A DNA stretch of 64,000 nt from Usnea hakonensis (taxonomy: Eukaryota > Ascomycota > Lecanoromycetes > Lecanorales > Parmeliaceae): the NCBI GenBank assembly GCA_013423325.1, contig BLJB01000043.1, positions 186,001 to 250,000 of the forward strand. The letters run 5' to 3'. Made by a program: the position numbers and the translations under genes. Positions 35,998 to 46,820 of this stretch are shown in pieces. The notes beneath the pieces were generated by a model that was given only the letters and a program-made list of their open reading frames with translations, was not told where the DNA came from and searched no databases. How positions within the stretch are numbered: the stretch's first letter is position 1; each line of letters starts with the position of its first letter.

Positions 35998-36908
35998 GGT
36001 AATTGTGATCACTGAGCGGTCAAAGTGGTAATCTGTTTTAGGTACAAGCAAAGGTGTGCCAATTGAACAACAAGAGGAGTGCGCGTAGTAGAAAGGAAGG
36101 AAAGCGAGAAGAAGGCTTTATAGTAGAAAGGGCAAGTACTGAGGCGGTGAATAAAGTTAAACACATGAAGGATTCACTTCATTCTCATAAGGCGTGAATT
36201 AATGCAAAGTGATCTAATTCTATGTAGTTCAACTGGATAGAAGTGAATCATAACATGACGCAAAGACAGATATAGTGATGCGATACGCCAGTCCCGGAGG
36301 AGAGTGTTTAAGTAGAGCGTGAAAGCTGGTTGTCACAATCAAGTAGTGAAAGGTTAGCTACGTCAAAACATACTGCCCTTGCGCAACAGCCGCGTTTGTC
36401 CTAACTTAAGCGTACAGACTAGGGCTCTGTATTAGTCATTCTAGATTCTTACATACAAACAACGTGATTCAGTTAGGAGGGGTTCTTCTTCTTCTTCTTC
36501 CCCATCTTCAACAGAGAAGAAGAATTAGTCAGCGATATATACAGACGAATTAGCTCCTCGGATAGCTATCATTGGTGCCGGGATGGCTCATATGTTGTAC
36601 ACCTTATGCATAACACCTCCCCCGAGTTTCAGGCTTCACTCGGGTAAGCCGGGTTTCACTTTTCAGCCCCCAGCCCGGACCTAGGACTTACTTTGAGCCC
36701 TGCATGACGATTCCTTGGCAATTTCTTTTTCTTTTTCTTTTTCTTCTTTTTCTTCTCTTCCTCGATAACTCTCATGTGCGGTGCACTATAATTACGTGGC
36801 CTTCACAACCCACGCATGGCCATTCGTAAAGCTTTAAATGTTGCGAGTTCACTGACTTTCCCATACTTTCTCGTTATGTAAATGCCTTCACATCCCGCCT
36901 TTTCAAAG
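35998..36908. other. Divergent intergenic region, Arb1 and IPMK
   Basis: A 911-bp region with TTC repeats at about 36487-36503 and a TTCTTTTT-type pyrimidine tract at about 36719-36763. No gene is seen. Confidence 0.6.
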
Positions 36909-38120
36909 ATGGCGTCAGAAAAATCCTTTAGAAGATCCCAGCTCATTGCTTTTACCAACGTTGCCGCTGGCCAGTAAGTGATGTGGCGCCCTGACAGTCC
37001 CCTTACTCGGTGCTGATAATTTGTTCAAAGTGATGGTGTGCTTTCAGACCCATCTGGCGAACTGTTCATTAAGCCTTGCCAGCAGTCTGAAATAGACTTT
37101 TACGACTCTGTCACTGCACATCCAGATCTCGTACCCCACGTCGCAACTTACTTTGGCAAGATCTCTCTTGGTGCCGATACAAAAGCTGCGCAAGTAGCTG
37201 GGGCCTTCGTCCTGCCCAGCGAGACAAACCCTGATCCACCCATAGTGCATAGTGTCCCTGGTACCATGGTAGTCGAAAACGCCTGGGCGCCGTCAAATGG
37301 TGGCAAGATTCATACAGATTCCGCCGTAGTTTTGGAAAACCTGGCAGCCCATTTCAAGAAACCTAATATCCTCGATGTCAAGCTTGGTTCAAGGTTATGG
37401 GCTGATGATGCTCCGATGGCTAAAAGGGTGAAGCTAGATAAGGTCGCGGAGGAAACCACGAGCAAGCCTCTTGGTCTTCGAATTGAAGGCATGAAGACCT
37501 ACCAAGGCACACTCAGCGATACGGTGGAGAACGCTACGTCTGACGGGTTTTGCGTTTACAACAAATCGTATGGTCGCGGTCTTAGCACTGAGACTATTGC
37601 TCGAGGTTTCGAGAAATACTTTCAATTGGGAGAGGGAGTGAAAGCTAAGGGGTCGATTAGAAAGGTGATCAGGAGGTTTATGGAGAACCTGAGATCAATG
37701 GAGAGCGCATTGGAAAAGGAAGAAAGCAGGATATATTCAGCGAGTCTCTTCTTTGTGTACGAAGGCGATCAGCAAACCCTTCAGGATGCGTTTGTGACCG
37801 AGAGAGACACTATCGCCTCGCTGACTAGCAAGGTATCGGACGGTGATAGTACTACAAATGGCAATGGTGCCAACACTGACGACAGGGCCACGAAAGGCAT
37901 CGATTCCACCAATGGCAAACGTACAGCTGATGTCAACGTTGGAGATCGTGATGATGAGGAAGATGCAGGAGAAGATGAAGGAGTAAAGTTTCCCGCGATC
38001 CAAAACCTCAAGCTCATCGACTTCGCTCACGCGGAGTGGACGCCAGGCCAAGGACCGGACGAGAATGTCTTGCGTGGAATCAGGAATACCAACAAGATAC
38101 TCGCGGTTCTCGCAGGATGA
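36909..38120 (+). CDS. Inositol polyphosphate multikinase (Arg82/Ipk2 family)
   Basis: Phosphorylates InsP3 and InsP4 to InsP5 in the nucleus or cytosol. Exons are 36909-36973 and 37031-38120 (384 aa). The first exon encodes MASEKSFRRSQLIAFTNVAAG, and the splice restores AGHDG. The signature PxxxDxKxG is present as PNILDVKLGSRLW at about residue 132. SLFFVYEGD follows near residue 260, and the IDFAHAEWTPGQGPDENVLRG motif lies at about residue 350, with Asp for metal binding. An inserted acidic, Asn/Asp/Thr-rich loop (about residues 275-345) separates the last two motifs, as is common in this family. It is divergent from Arb1. Confidence 0.92.
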
Positions 38121-41100
38121 AGACCTAAACATACTGACAAATACGAATACCGGCTCGCTGGTCGATGCTACCTATAGATTCAACGCCGGATACGGCCAGT
38201 CCACTGGGTGGATCTGAGGGCGCCGGGCCCAAAATAGTTTCACCGTGAAGACATGATTCCAGTAGTCAATCAGGAATCGTGAACTTGTATCTTAACATGA
38301 TCAGTACCAAAATAGTATGAAGGCTCAAGGCCGTAAAGGATGGCCGGGTCCACCAAGATGTCGAGAAAAGTGTTGTGGACTCTAGGCGTACTGCCTAAGA
38401 GTTAGCGCTTGCGAGTGTAAGATATTCGGAAGGATCACAAGTTTCTACATCAAGAGATATTGGGGTGAAGTTGACGTCGAAGCTGATCATGTATAAGGTC
38501 AAAGATGAAAGCTGTTTGATAAAGAAAGGGATCGATCTTAGGTTACGTCGTCCTTTTGGACGAGTCACTGAGCTTCAACAACAGTTTCCTTTTGTCTCAA
38601 AAGTGGCGACAATTTTATCAAGTTTCCTTACGGTCCCTTGAGATGCGGCTCATCGAGCAAGACATTCATCTTAACCACACCACCGTCATTTCCACAGAGA
38701 ACTCCCACTGCGGGAAATGATCCGCAGCTTCAGGCTCCACGATCTGACGCAAACGAAATGTTGCTCATACTTCTTCGCCACATCGAGATGGCCTTCGAAG
38801 ACATTTGCAAATGCATCCAGGGCTCGTAGCGTGGCGACCGAAGAGGTACAACCGAATCACTGTCCAATCGCGAATACAGTTGCCAGGGACTGCAAGCGAT
38901 GATCAGCTCGTGTTCTGCCTCCATCTAGCGGAGCAAACTTGGAGAACAATGCGCAAGTATCCTTCCGAAAGAATTGAGTGTGTCTATTAAAGCAAGTCGG
39001 CTGAGACGAACAATTATTTCTTGATCGACTTTGAATGGAGCCAACGTGAAAATCAGGCACTCTAAGACTTCTCCAGAGTCGATAATTCACGAATTTCAAT
39101 CGCTCACAAGAGCCCTAGACTACGCCCCAACCATGGGATGGGACACTTATCCGACCTGCAATTCCTCGACCACTCAGCTGTTACGCTCTGTAAGAATGCG
39201 ATGCTGTAGTTCTAAATGGCCCGTAGATGCATGTGGCGGGTTCATAGAACTTCGCATGCAGAATACCCGCATGAGATGATAGGGTCAGCAGAGGAAAGAA
39301 ATGATGGCAATTTGGACAAAAGGGACTTGGTGATTGTGGAAAGGGAAGGGTCTTGAGGGGCAGAACATTGGCAATTGGCGGCGTTGTCTTGGCTAAGAGG
39401 TGAGGGCTGAAGGTCGCGGAAAGGCCGGCTCGCATCCACGGTCATAAGACTGTAGTGCGTAATTCTCCCAAGTTCACCTCCACGCTCTGATGCTTCAGAA
39501 TCTGCTCGATAGCCATGGTTCTCTTCTCCGAGATGAACACACCCTGGTGCTATACTTGAGTATAACCTGTCCCCAGATAAAGCTTTCCTTCCCAGAGTGC
39601 GGAATGAGTCGTCAAAGCAATCTAATCGATGGATAGCGGATCCCCTGCTTTATCCCTGGAGTTCAAGATGGATTGCTGCAGTCAAGTACACGTTGCGGTA
39701 TGCAGGGTCAACTTCTCCGGTTTTCAGCTCGGAGCAGAAAAGCTTTCAGCCTCTCCAAATCGTATCAATTCTTTGCCTTTCCTTATCTCGTCCATGCTCA
39801 AGAAGCGGATGATAGGCCCTTAGATAATAATGGCAATGCAACGTTGCGCCTATCTCTAAGATGTCGTTGGACGACGGTGCCCCTCTCGATGCACGCACCT
39901 CGCAACACCAGCAGACTGCGCTTGTCTACTGGGTACAGTCACTACTGCGCGTTTGGGCGCACTTGTGCTGTTTTGTTGATTTTCAGGTGTAATGGATCTT
40001 ATCATATGACGAGATTTTCAATTTACATAAAGTACGACTGTGCCAGTGGACTAAGGGAGCCGGCCTCAAGCAGTGGAATAATATTAATACTTAATACTGG
40101 AATGATGATGAGGAAATCCTCGGCCGGGCCTAGTAGGCGGCACAGGGCACAGGTCCCCGGGCTTCCGTTCCATTTTAGGGTCACATTAAACGTCATTGCA
40201 TTACCTATTCATTATTGTACGAGTATATGGAATTGGACGGTGTAAGGAGTAGTAATCGATCTACTCGTGGCAAATGGTATACAATATTATTACATAGTCA
40301 TAATCCAAAGACATTTTCAAGACATTGTACGAGTAATTGTCGCAGAAGCTGAGACATCAGCAAAGACGGGAGCCTACTATTAATACTAAACAAAGGGACA
40401 AATGAGGCGACGGACATGATGCAGGAACGCTACTGCATAAACTCACGTGGCCCAAGTTTCATGTTTCGTCAAGGTTTTTTTCTCCCTCATTTTTGGACTA
40501 CGTACTATACTGTAACGAGTTATAAAGTACCTGGAGTACTTGTATAGGTACCCTGGTACCTAGGTAGAGTACCTTAGCTTTTGGTAATGCCCGTAATGAT
40601 TAATCTCAATACCCCGCACATGATATATAAATCTTGTACTCTATTGGTGGAATTGACATGGAGAGTTTCAATAAAAAGCATCACGTAATCGGCGAATTAA
40701 AATGGGGGGGGGCACCAGGGGCCCTTTCCCGGATCCGTCCTTACTCCTTAGGTTACTTTAAAGCCCGCAAGGGGAGCTTCATTTTCAAGCCTCTTGAAGC
40801 CACCAAAGCCTTGCCTCAATAAACTAAACTAATCAAGTAGGTACCTTACCTTACTTATTTAACCGGTCTAAGTCAGTCAGTCATCTATTTGGAGCGTAGC
40901 AGTGGGCCAAGTTCAAGTCGATCATCATGGATGCAACGTTCCTGTGTGTCACTGTCGTCTGTCATTCTTTTCTCAGCTGTGCCCCGCTCGCTGCTTTTTC
41001 CTGCTTGGGAGAGAAGTCCCTCTCTCCACTCCTTGCTTTCCTCTGTCCACTCCCACATGTCTCATACCGCTCCTCATGTGTCTTACTTCGTCATGAATAC

Positions 41101-41302
41101 TCCTTCATCCTGTTAGATTTCCGTTTCCAATGCTGAAAAGATAGCCGCCACCCAAGAGTACCTTATGCTGCGTTCCCTAGTCTCAACAGTGTCTGTTTGA
41201 CTGTTGAGAGACGGGTCTTGTATGCCACCACCACACTATCCACTGCCAGCACTGGACACTATCAAGTGCTCTCATACTTGACCCAGCAAGCAATAGCCCG
41301 TC
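38121..41302. other. Gene-poor 3.2 kb stretch
   Basis: This is the longest non-coding gap before the AT-rich end. Several open frames of 60-190 codons occur, but none shows a known motif, biased composition or splice pattern that would argue for coding. Around 40490-40610 there are repeated GGTACC/GTACT motifs (TACCTGGAGTACTTG, GGTACCCTGGTACC). AT-rich patches near 40080 and 40260 may be remnants of old insertions, though I cannot name one. Confidence 0.5.
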
Positions 41303-43027
41303 ATGGCTCTCAAAGCGACCCCCAACCAGATCTATGCAATGATGATAACAGAAAGAATTACATCCGTACTCTCCCTTCTCGGCATTCTCTTCATCCTCTC
41401 CACCTTTCTTCTGGGAAGAGGCTTCGACAAACCAATCAACCGACTCTTCTTCTTCGCATCCTTCAGTAACCTGGGCATGAATATTGCAGCACTAATTGCG
41501 GAAGACGGCGTGTCTGCAGGCCAGAACTCGTCGCTGTGCCAGTTCCAAGCCTTTGCTATACAGTGGTACGTCAGGACGAGACCTGTGGTGCTTTGGCACG
41601 ACCTAATCTTCAGCCAGGTTCCTTGGAGTGGATACCCTCTGGGCTTTGTGCATGGGGTTCAATGTATATCTCGCCTTATTCCGTGGATGGACAACAGAAC
41701 GTATGCGCCGGCAGGAGTGGAAATACTTTCTCGGATGCTACGGTTGTTCCTTCATACCGGCCTTGGTTTACCTCTTCGTCAATACTAAAAGACGGGGAAA
41801 GGTCTATGGTCCAGCCCTCGTGAGTACATCATCTGGTCCTGAGAAACAGTGTCTAACACAGCACAAGCTCTGGTGCTGGATCGTCGCCCCTGAATGGGAT
41901 TTTCTCCGCATTGCAACCCTCTACGGCATCGTGTGGTGAGCCGACACTTCTCTGCACCTATAAGCACACCACACTGACTCCACTTGAACCCAGGGTCGCA
42001 CTCATATTTGCCTGGATAATTTACGTAATGGCATTCAACAAAGTCTGGAACAACCGTCACCAACTCCAAGGCCTCTTCAACCCCTTCAACGAAAACCCTT
42101 TCCAAGGCATCGTCACCACCGAAGTCGACGTCACAACCTACGCCCGCCGCGACTCCTCCCTCGACCGGACCACCACCACTGCCGACACAACCGTCTTACC
42201 TGGCATCATTCATCCCAACAAAACAGACGACTTCTCCCCCTACAGCGTAAACATCGAAGTCGGCCGAAGCCCCCACCCCGACCTTCGCTCCTACTCCCGA
42301 AATGGCCCTGACCCCCAGCCGCCATCCCTCCTCCGTCTCCCAACCCTAACCCGAACCCACGCCCTCCAATCCGCCCACCCGGAATCCTGGCTCTACGCCC
42401 GCGCCGCCTTCCTCTTCTTCTGCGCCCTGCTAATCTCTTGGGTGCCCTCAAGCGCCAACCGGCTCTACGCCCTCGTGCACCCGGACGCGTACATCTTCGG
42501 CCTCAATTACACAGAGTCGCTCGTGCTACCCTTGTAAGTTTTTCTTCACGATTCTTCGAACTGCTTATTTTCTTTGCCCTATCTACTAGTCATAGTTGTT
42601 ACACACGGAAGCGGAGAGAGACGTATACATACTGACTTGCGGCATTTCGCCTCCTCGAACCAAAAGACAAGGCTTCTGGAACGCAATCGTCTACATCATC
42701 ACCTCGCAAACCGCCTGCCGCAATCTCTGGCGCGCCATCATCCAGCAGCCGAGCAGAAACGGCGCCGTCGGTCCCCTCAAACACACCAAGAGCGGTGGTT
42801 CCACGGAAATAGTACCAATCAAACTAGACACAATTAAAAACACCACAACAGCAACCACAATGGGCAAGGCAGATAACACCAAAAAGCCCGACAGGTCGAA
42901 TTTTCCGGCGTTGGGCAGTATGAAGAGCAAAGGCGGTGATTCGCGACTGGAGCGCTTTGCGAGCCGGAGGACGAGTCAACGGCTGGAGAGTGATGAGAGT
43001 AGTTTTGCTAGTCTGGGGAGGGGGTAA
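41303..43027 (+). CDS. cAMP-receptor-like G protein-coupled receptor
   Basis: Seven-transmembrane protein of the fungal CAR-like class (related to Neurospora GPR-1 and the Dictyostelium cAMP receptors). Exons are 41303-41565, 41618-41819, 41868-41935, 41994-42533 and 42667-43027 (477 aa). Hydrophobic segments include TSVLSLLGILFILSTFLLG, LFFFASFSNLGMNIAALI, VDTLWALCMGFNVYLALFR and VALIFAWIIYVMAF. Two more follow a long third cytoplasmic loop (about residues 205-310, Thr/Pro/Arg-rich), namely ARAAFLFFCALLISWVP and FWNAIVYIITS. The C-terminal tail (about 100 residues) is Ser/Lys/Arg-rich. The third intron (41820-41867) is in frame without a stop; its acceptor could be 6 nt upstream. Ligand and G-protein partner are unknown. 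Confidence 0.88.
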
Positions 43028-43593
43028 TGATTTGTGGTTCGTGGGGTTTTGTGTGGGATTCGGTGATTGGTGTGGTGGGGTTTTGCTTGCCTGCCCACTT
43101 CACTTTGCTTTGCTCTGGGAGGGGATGGGCATGGCATGATATGGAATGGAGTGACTTTTTGGTGGAGATCGGGAGGGACTCTTGCAACGCTGGGACATTT
43201 CGGAAGTTTGGATTGGACTTGATTGTTTGATGATATCCCTCAATGGTTTAATTTTTGGATTTTAGTGATAATCGATGAAAATGGGCGGTCTCACGGGTTG
43301 GGATTCAGCCCCGAAGGCTGGAAGGGGGAAATAGGATCTAGCATGCAGATGAGAAGAATACAGTAGCTGGACATTGTGCACATGATTGAATTGTTTATGC
43401 TACATCCGAATCTCGTAACATGGAATGGACGCCTAACAAGATCGATCGTCCTCCCCGCCATCATGAGGTCCTCCCCTAAGTTTCCACCGCGATGAAGACC
43501 AACGCGAGGGAGTCATTGCGAGCTGTCATGTATCCATTCCTATGCCATACCAGTAATAGTCATTCCCCAGCCCTCACTGCGCTGACGTCGTAT
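43028..43593. other. Convergent intergenic gap, GPCR and SUN gene
   Basis: The 3' ends of both genes should lie here. I see no other feature. Confidence 0.5.
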
Positions 43594-45096
43594 TCAAAAA
43601 AGATGCTTCTCCAACCTCTCCGTAATACCCGATCTATCCTCTCCATACAAGCGCAGACGACTCAGACACGTAAACTTGATATTGCCCCAATTAGAGTTGA
43701 CGCGGACGGCGATAGTATTCGTGCTGACGCCATGATGCTTGAGGTTCAGAGGCAGCTGGAAACTCTGCTGGCGTTGGTTGGTGTAAATGTCGTACTCCCA
43801 GCGCCCGATGCGTAGGTAGTCGAACGGCAGAGCTTGGGCGCCGATGGTCTTGCCTTGGGGCGATGAGTCTAGGAGGAGAGTTGGATCCACCATGCCGAGA
43901 GCGTCGCGGAAGGCGTCGCGAGTATCGTCGTTGGGGATGCGAATCCACATTTCGACTTCTCGTGGTGAACTACCCATGAAACCCACCGGCATTTCGTCCA
44001 TGGCAGCGTGCTCAATCACAAGTTCCGTGGGTGCGATTTTGCGAGCCAGGACGACGGTGAGCTGGAGCTTCCCCTCGGATGGTGGGGCGCACCACGAGTC
44101 ATCAACGGGGTCATCCCATGCGCTGAGGGCGGCGTAGTGTGGCGCTGACATGGATATCTGCGGACATTTCTGGGATTTGAACACCGACCAAGGCCATCCA
44201 TCCGGAGTCCAGCTCGGATCGCATTCCGAGACGGTTGGAGATGAGAGATACAGGTCGATACCAGCGCCGAACCCAGGGGTAAACCAGTTGATCTGATGTT
44301 TATCCGTCTCGGACGTAGAATCAGACGAGAGCTCCTGCACATTCTGTTCCATCTTGGTGACACGGCGGTGAAGAAACTCAAGTAGGTAAGAGACGTTGGA
44401 TTTGCCGGTTTCGAACTCTTCGCTCACTCGGAATATGGAAGTACGGCTAGCCTCGTAGGCCATAAGGAGTGCGAACAAAAGAATAAAGATCAACACCATG
44501 TTCTTCAGGTTGTCAGCCCACAAGGGTGGACCGACTGGCCGGTACAAACGAGGTTCGTCGAAATCATTGGCTTGATGTCGATTTGGATCTTCCGCATTGA
44601 ATCCACCGCGACGGGGACCCCAAAGTAGCCTAGAGAGAAAACTTTGTTGGGGCTGCGCCAAGGGCGGTGGGGTCACCTCGATGCGGATAGAGCGAGGACG
44701 ACGGTCATTGGGATCCCATACACCCGGCAGCAAGCGCTGAGCGCCCCCTTCGCGGCCTTCGGGCTCCTCAGAGACCGTCGGAAGCCTATCGAAAGGGTTG
44801 GCAATTGGAGTTTCAGAAGCTTGGGCCCGAGAAACAGCGTTGGCGATTGGATTCACAGCTTGGGTAGCACCAATTTGAGCAGACAAAAGCTGCGCCTGTG
44901 CTGATCCGCTCTCCGTGCCATAGGCACGAGTAACCTGGTTGCCGACAGACGGCTTGTCCTCTTCTTCCAGTGAAGCTGCACGGCCGGAACGACGAGAGCC
45001 GGCGCGGCTGGAGCCAGCGACTGAGTTGGCACCGATGGATCTTGCTCCAGTAGAGTGTGCCTTGGAGGCAGAACGGGTAACACGTGCGGTAGACAT
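43594..45096 (-). CDS. SUN-domain inner nuclear membrane protein (Sad1-like)
   Basis: Single-exon gene, 500 aa. SUN proteins form the inner half of LINC complexes joining chromatin to the cytoskeleton through KASH proteins. The N-terminal about 190 residues are Ser/Ala/Arg-rich and would face the nucleoplasm. One transmembrane helix follows at about residues 197-214 (MVLIFILLFALLMAY), then a short coiled coil (LLEFLHRRVTKMEQNVQEL). The SUN domain spans about residues 280-495: APHYAALSAWDDPVDDSWCAPP, ELVIEHAAMDEMPVGFMGSS, PREVEMWIR, and near the end a strand set ending FTCLSRLRLYGE. Cysteines in the SUN domain could allow a disulfide to a KASH partner, which is inference. The promoter carries a triple repeat (45179-45280). 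Confidence 0.92.
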   Translation of the reverse strand: MSTARVTRSASKAHSTGARSIGANSVAGSSRAGSRRSGRAASLEEEDKPSVGNQVTRAYGTESGSAQAQLLSAQIGATQAVNPIANAVSRAQASETPIANPFDRLPTVSEEPEGREGGAQRLLPGVWDPNDRRPRSIRIEVTPPPLAQPQQSFLSRLLWGPRRGGFNAEDPNRHQANDFDEPRLYRPVGPPLWADNLKNMVLIFILLFALLMAYEASRTSIFRVSEEFETGKSNVSYLLEFLHRRVTKMEQNVQELSSDSTSETDKHQINWFTPGFGAGIDLYLSSPTVSECDPSWTPDGWPWSVFKSQKCPQISMSAPHYAALSAWDDPVDDSWCAPPSEGKLQLTVVLARKIAPTELVIEHAAMDEMPVGFMGSSPREVEMWIRIPNDDTRDAFRDALGMVDPTLLLDSSPQGKTIGAQALPFDYLRIGRWEYDIYTNQRQQSFQLPLNLKHHGVSTNTIAVRVNSNWGNIKFTCLSRLRLYGEDRSGITERLEKHLF

Positions 45097-45178
45097 CGTA
45101 GGTAATCGTGTTGAGGTGCTTTGATCTTGTGCTGAGTGTGTGTCGAAACCGTGGGTTGGTGAAACGAATTGAACAGAT

Positions 45179-45280
45179 GCTTGCCAGAAGCAAATGTGTT
45201 TGAGCGTTGGTTTTTGGTGGAAAGCTTGCCAGAAGCTGTTAATTAATATTGTGTAAGTGGAAAGATCGCTTGCCAGAAGC
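45179..45280. repeat. Three copies of a 13-bp motif at 44-45 bp spacing
   Basis: GCTTGCCAGAAGC occurs exactly at 45179-45191, 45224-45236 and 45268-45280. The spacers share GTGGAAAG, so this is a degenerate tandem array of about 45 bp units, or three binding sites. Each copy has an inverted GCTT..AAGC end pair. It lies 80-185 bp upstream of the SUN gene start. Confidence 0.88.
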
Positions 45281-46060
45281 TGTATTGTTGAAATGGAACA
45301 GAATGTGTGGATGGCTGGTAGATGAGGTAGAGGAAAAGTTGAGGATCAAGAGGAAATTTATAAGGAGGGGAACTTACGATCTGGCGCTAGGGGGAAAAGG
45401 GGGAGGTTGGTCTTTTTCACCCTCTGAATAAGAAGCTATTCACTTTTCGCCAACTAAGTATTGTCGGTTGCACCACGCTATTGTTGCTGCAACAAATTTG
45501 TATTGACGAAGACGTCGTTCAATTCTTATGATATTGTCTAGCTAGACTTTTCTTATTGATCGCAAATGTCACCGCGCTTCGCACTTCTTCCGGCCCAAGG
45601 TACACTTTTTCCACTTGTGTTGATTTCTGGCACTGGACGGTGAATCAAGGTGCCTGCTTTTCGCGGCGGCAATTTTCGTAGTATCAGGCATTTAGGATCC
45701 TTTGTAAGGAGATTTGAAGGTATTCTATATGATAGTATAATGCCTGTGAGACACCTAGGATTCGAAATGAAACAATACTGGCCGCATGCAGATGATCTTT
45801 GTTGATTTTCGCGAAGTCGACACGCGCTCAACGCGGCTGCGGCTCTCATTGCCAAGATTCTCACTCAGCCACAACTCGGAAAACTCGGATTCGTCAGACT
45901 GCACTCTGTACGAAGTAAGATCGGCCTCCTTCAGGCAGACGCTTTCCTTCACCATCCGTCCCTTCAAATCTCCTAATCGACACAACCATCTATAAAGACT
46001 TCAAAAACTCAGCTAGTATCCACCATCCATTCCTGCATCCAACCCTTCGACCGCGAAATC

Positions 46061-46513
46061 ATGTGCAGCGGCGACATCTTCCTCGGCCTTCTCGCCATCC
46101 TCTTCCCTCCCATCGCCGTCTGGATCAAATCCGGTATCTGCACCGCTGACAGCCTTATCAACATCCTCCTCTGTACTCTTGGTTATATTCCGGGTCTCCT
46201 CCACGCCTGGTACATCATCTCCCTTTACCCCGAGTCAGACGATTATGAATACCAAACCATACCCCACGACCAGGGTGAGAACGGGCGAGTCACGTACTAC
46301 TACGTGAACCACCAGCCCAGCAACGAAGCCTTGAGACAGCAAAACCAACCGCATGAGGGCCAGCACATGTATGTTCCCGGACCGCAGCAGCAGAGGGGAT
46401 ATGGCACTGTACCGCCGCAGCACGGGCAGCAGGCGGGAGGGGAGAGCGCTCAGGGAGGCGTGCCGCCCTCGTATGAGCAAGCTATCCAAGGAGACCACAA
46501 AGTGCAGAAATGA
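46061..46513 (+). CDS. PMP3/Sna-type small membrane protein with PY motif
   Basis: Single exon, 150 aa. The first about 55 residues are the Pmp3/UPF0057 domain with two hydrophobic hairpin helices (IFLGLLAILFPPIAVWI and LINILLCTLGYIPGLLHAWYI). FPPIAVWIKSG is the family signature. The remaining about 95 residues are polar, Gln-rich and end PPSYEQAIQGDHKVQK. PPSY fits the PPxY motif that binds WW domains of Rsp5/Nedd4 ubiquitin ligases, as in yeast Sna3, which is sorted to the vacuole through Rsp5. The short stress-related Pmp3 type lacks such a tail, so this is nearer to Sna2/Sna3. Localisation to plasma membrane or endosome is inference. Confidence 0.92.
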   Translation: MCSGDIFLGLLAILFPPIAVWIKSGICTADSLINILLCTLGYIPGLLHAWYIISLYPESDDYEYQTIPHDQGENGRVTYYYVNHQPSNEALRQQNQPHEGQHMYVPGPQQQRGYGTVPPQHGQQAGGESAQGGVPPSYEQAIQGDHKVQK

Positions 46514-46820
46514 ACGGGGATGGTCTTGAAAGTAGATTACTGAGCAGGTATAGTGAGGGTTCAGAGGGTCAGGCAGCTATGCCACTCTGGAGGTTTTGAT
46601 GATGGCATCAAGATGGAGAGAGCTGTAGGGATGTATGCAAGGCTTCAAATACGTTTATTTTCGCTGGGGACTTTGTCTCACTGATGGGTCCAAAAATTGA
46701 TAATGTACAAGCACCTTATGCATCCCTTTGGCTAGGTCGCTTAGAACAGTACAGTGTCATCATTGTAGACCAACGCTTTGCAAGTGCCGGAACCAGACGG
46801 AAACGCCGTTGCCCTTTGAC

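Noticed and set aside
39597..40245. Overlapping plus-strand ORFs of 60-190 codons
   Set aside because: No recognisable motif, no ATG context or splice pattern, and composition like the surrounding non-coding DNA.
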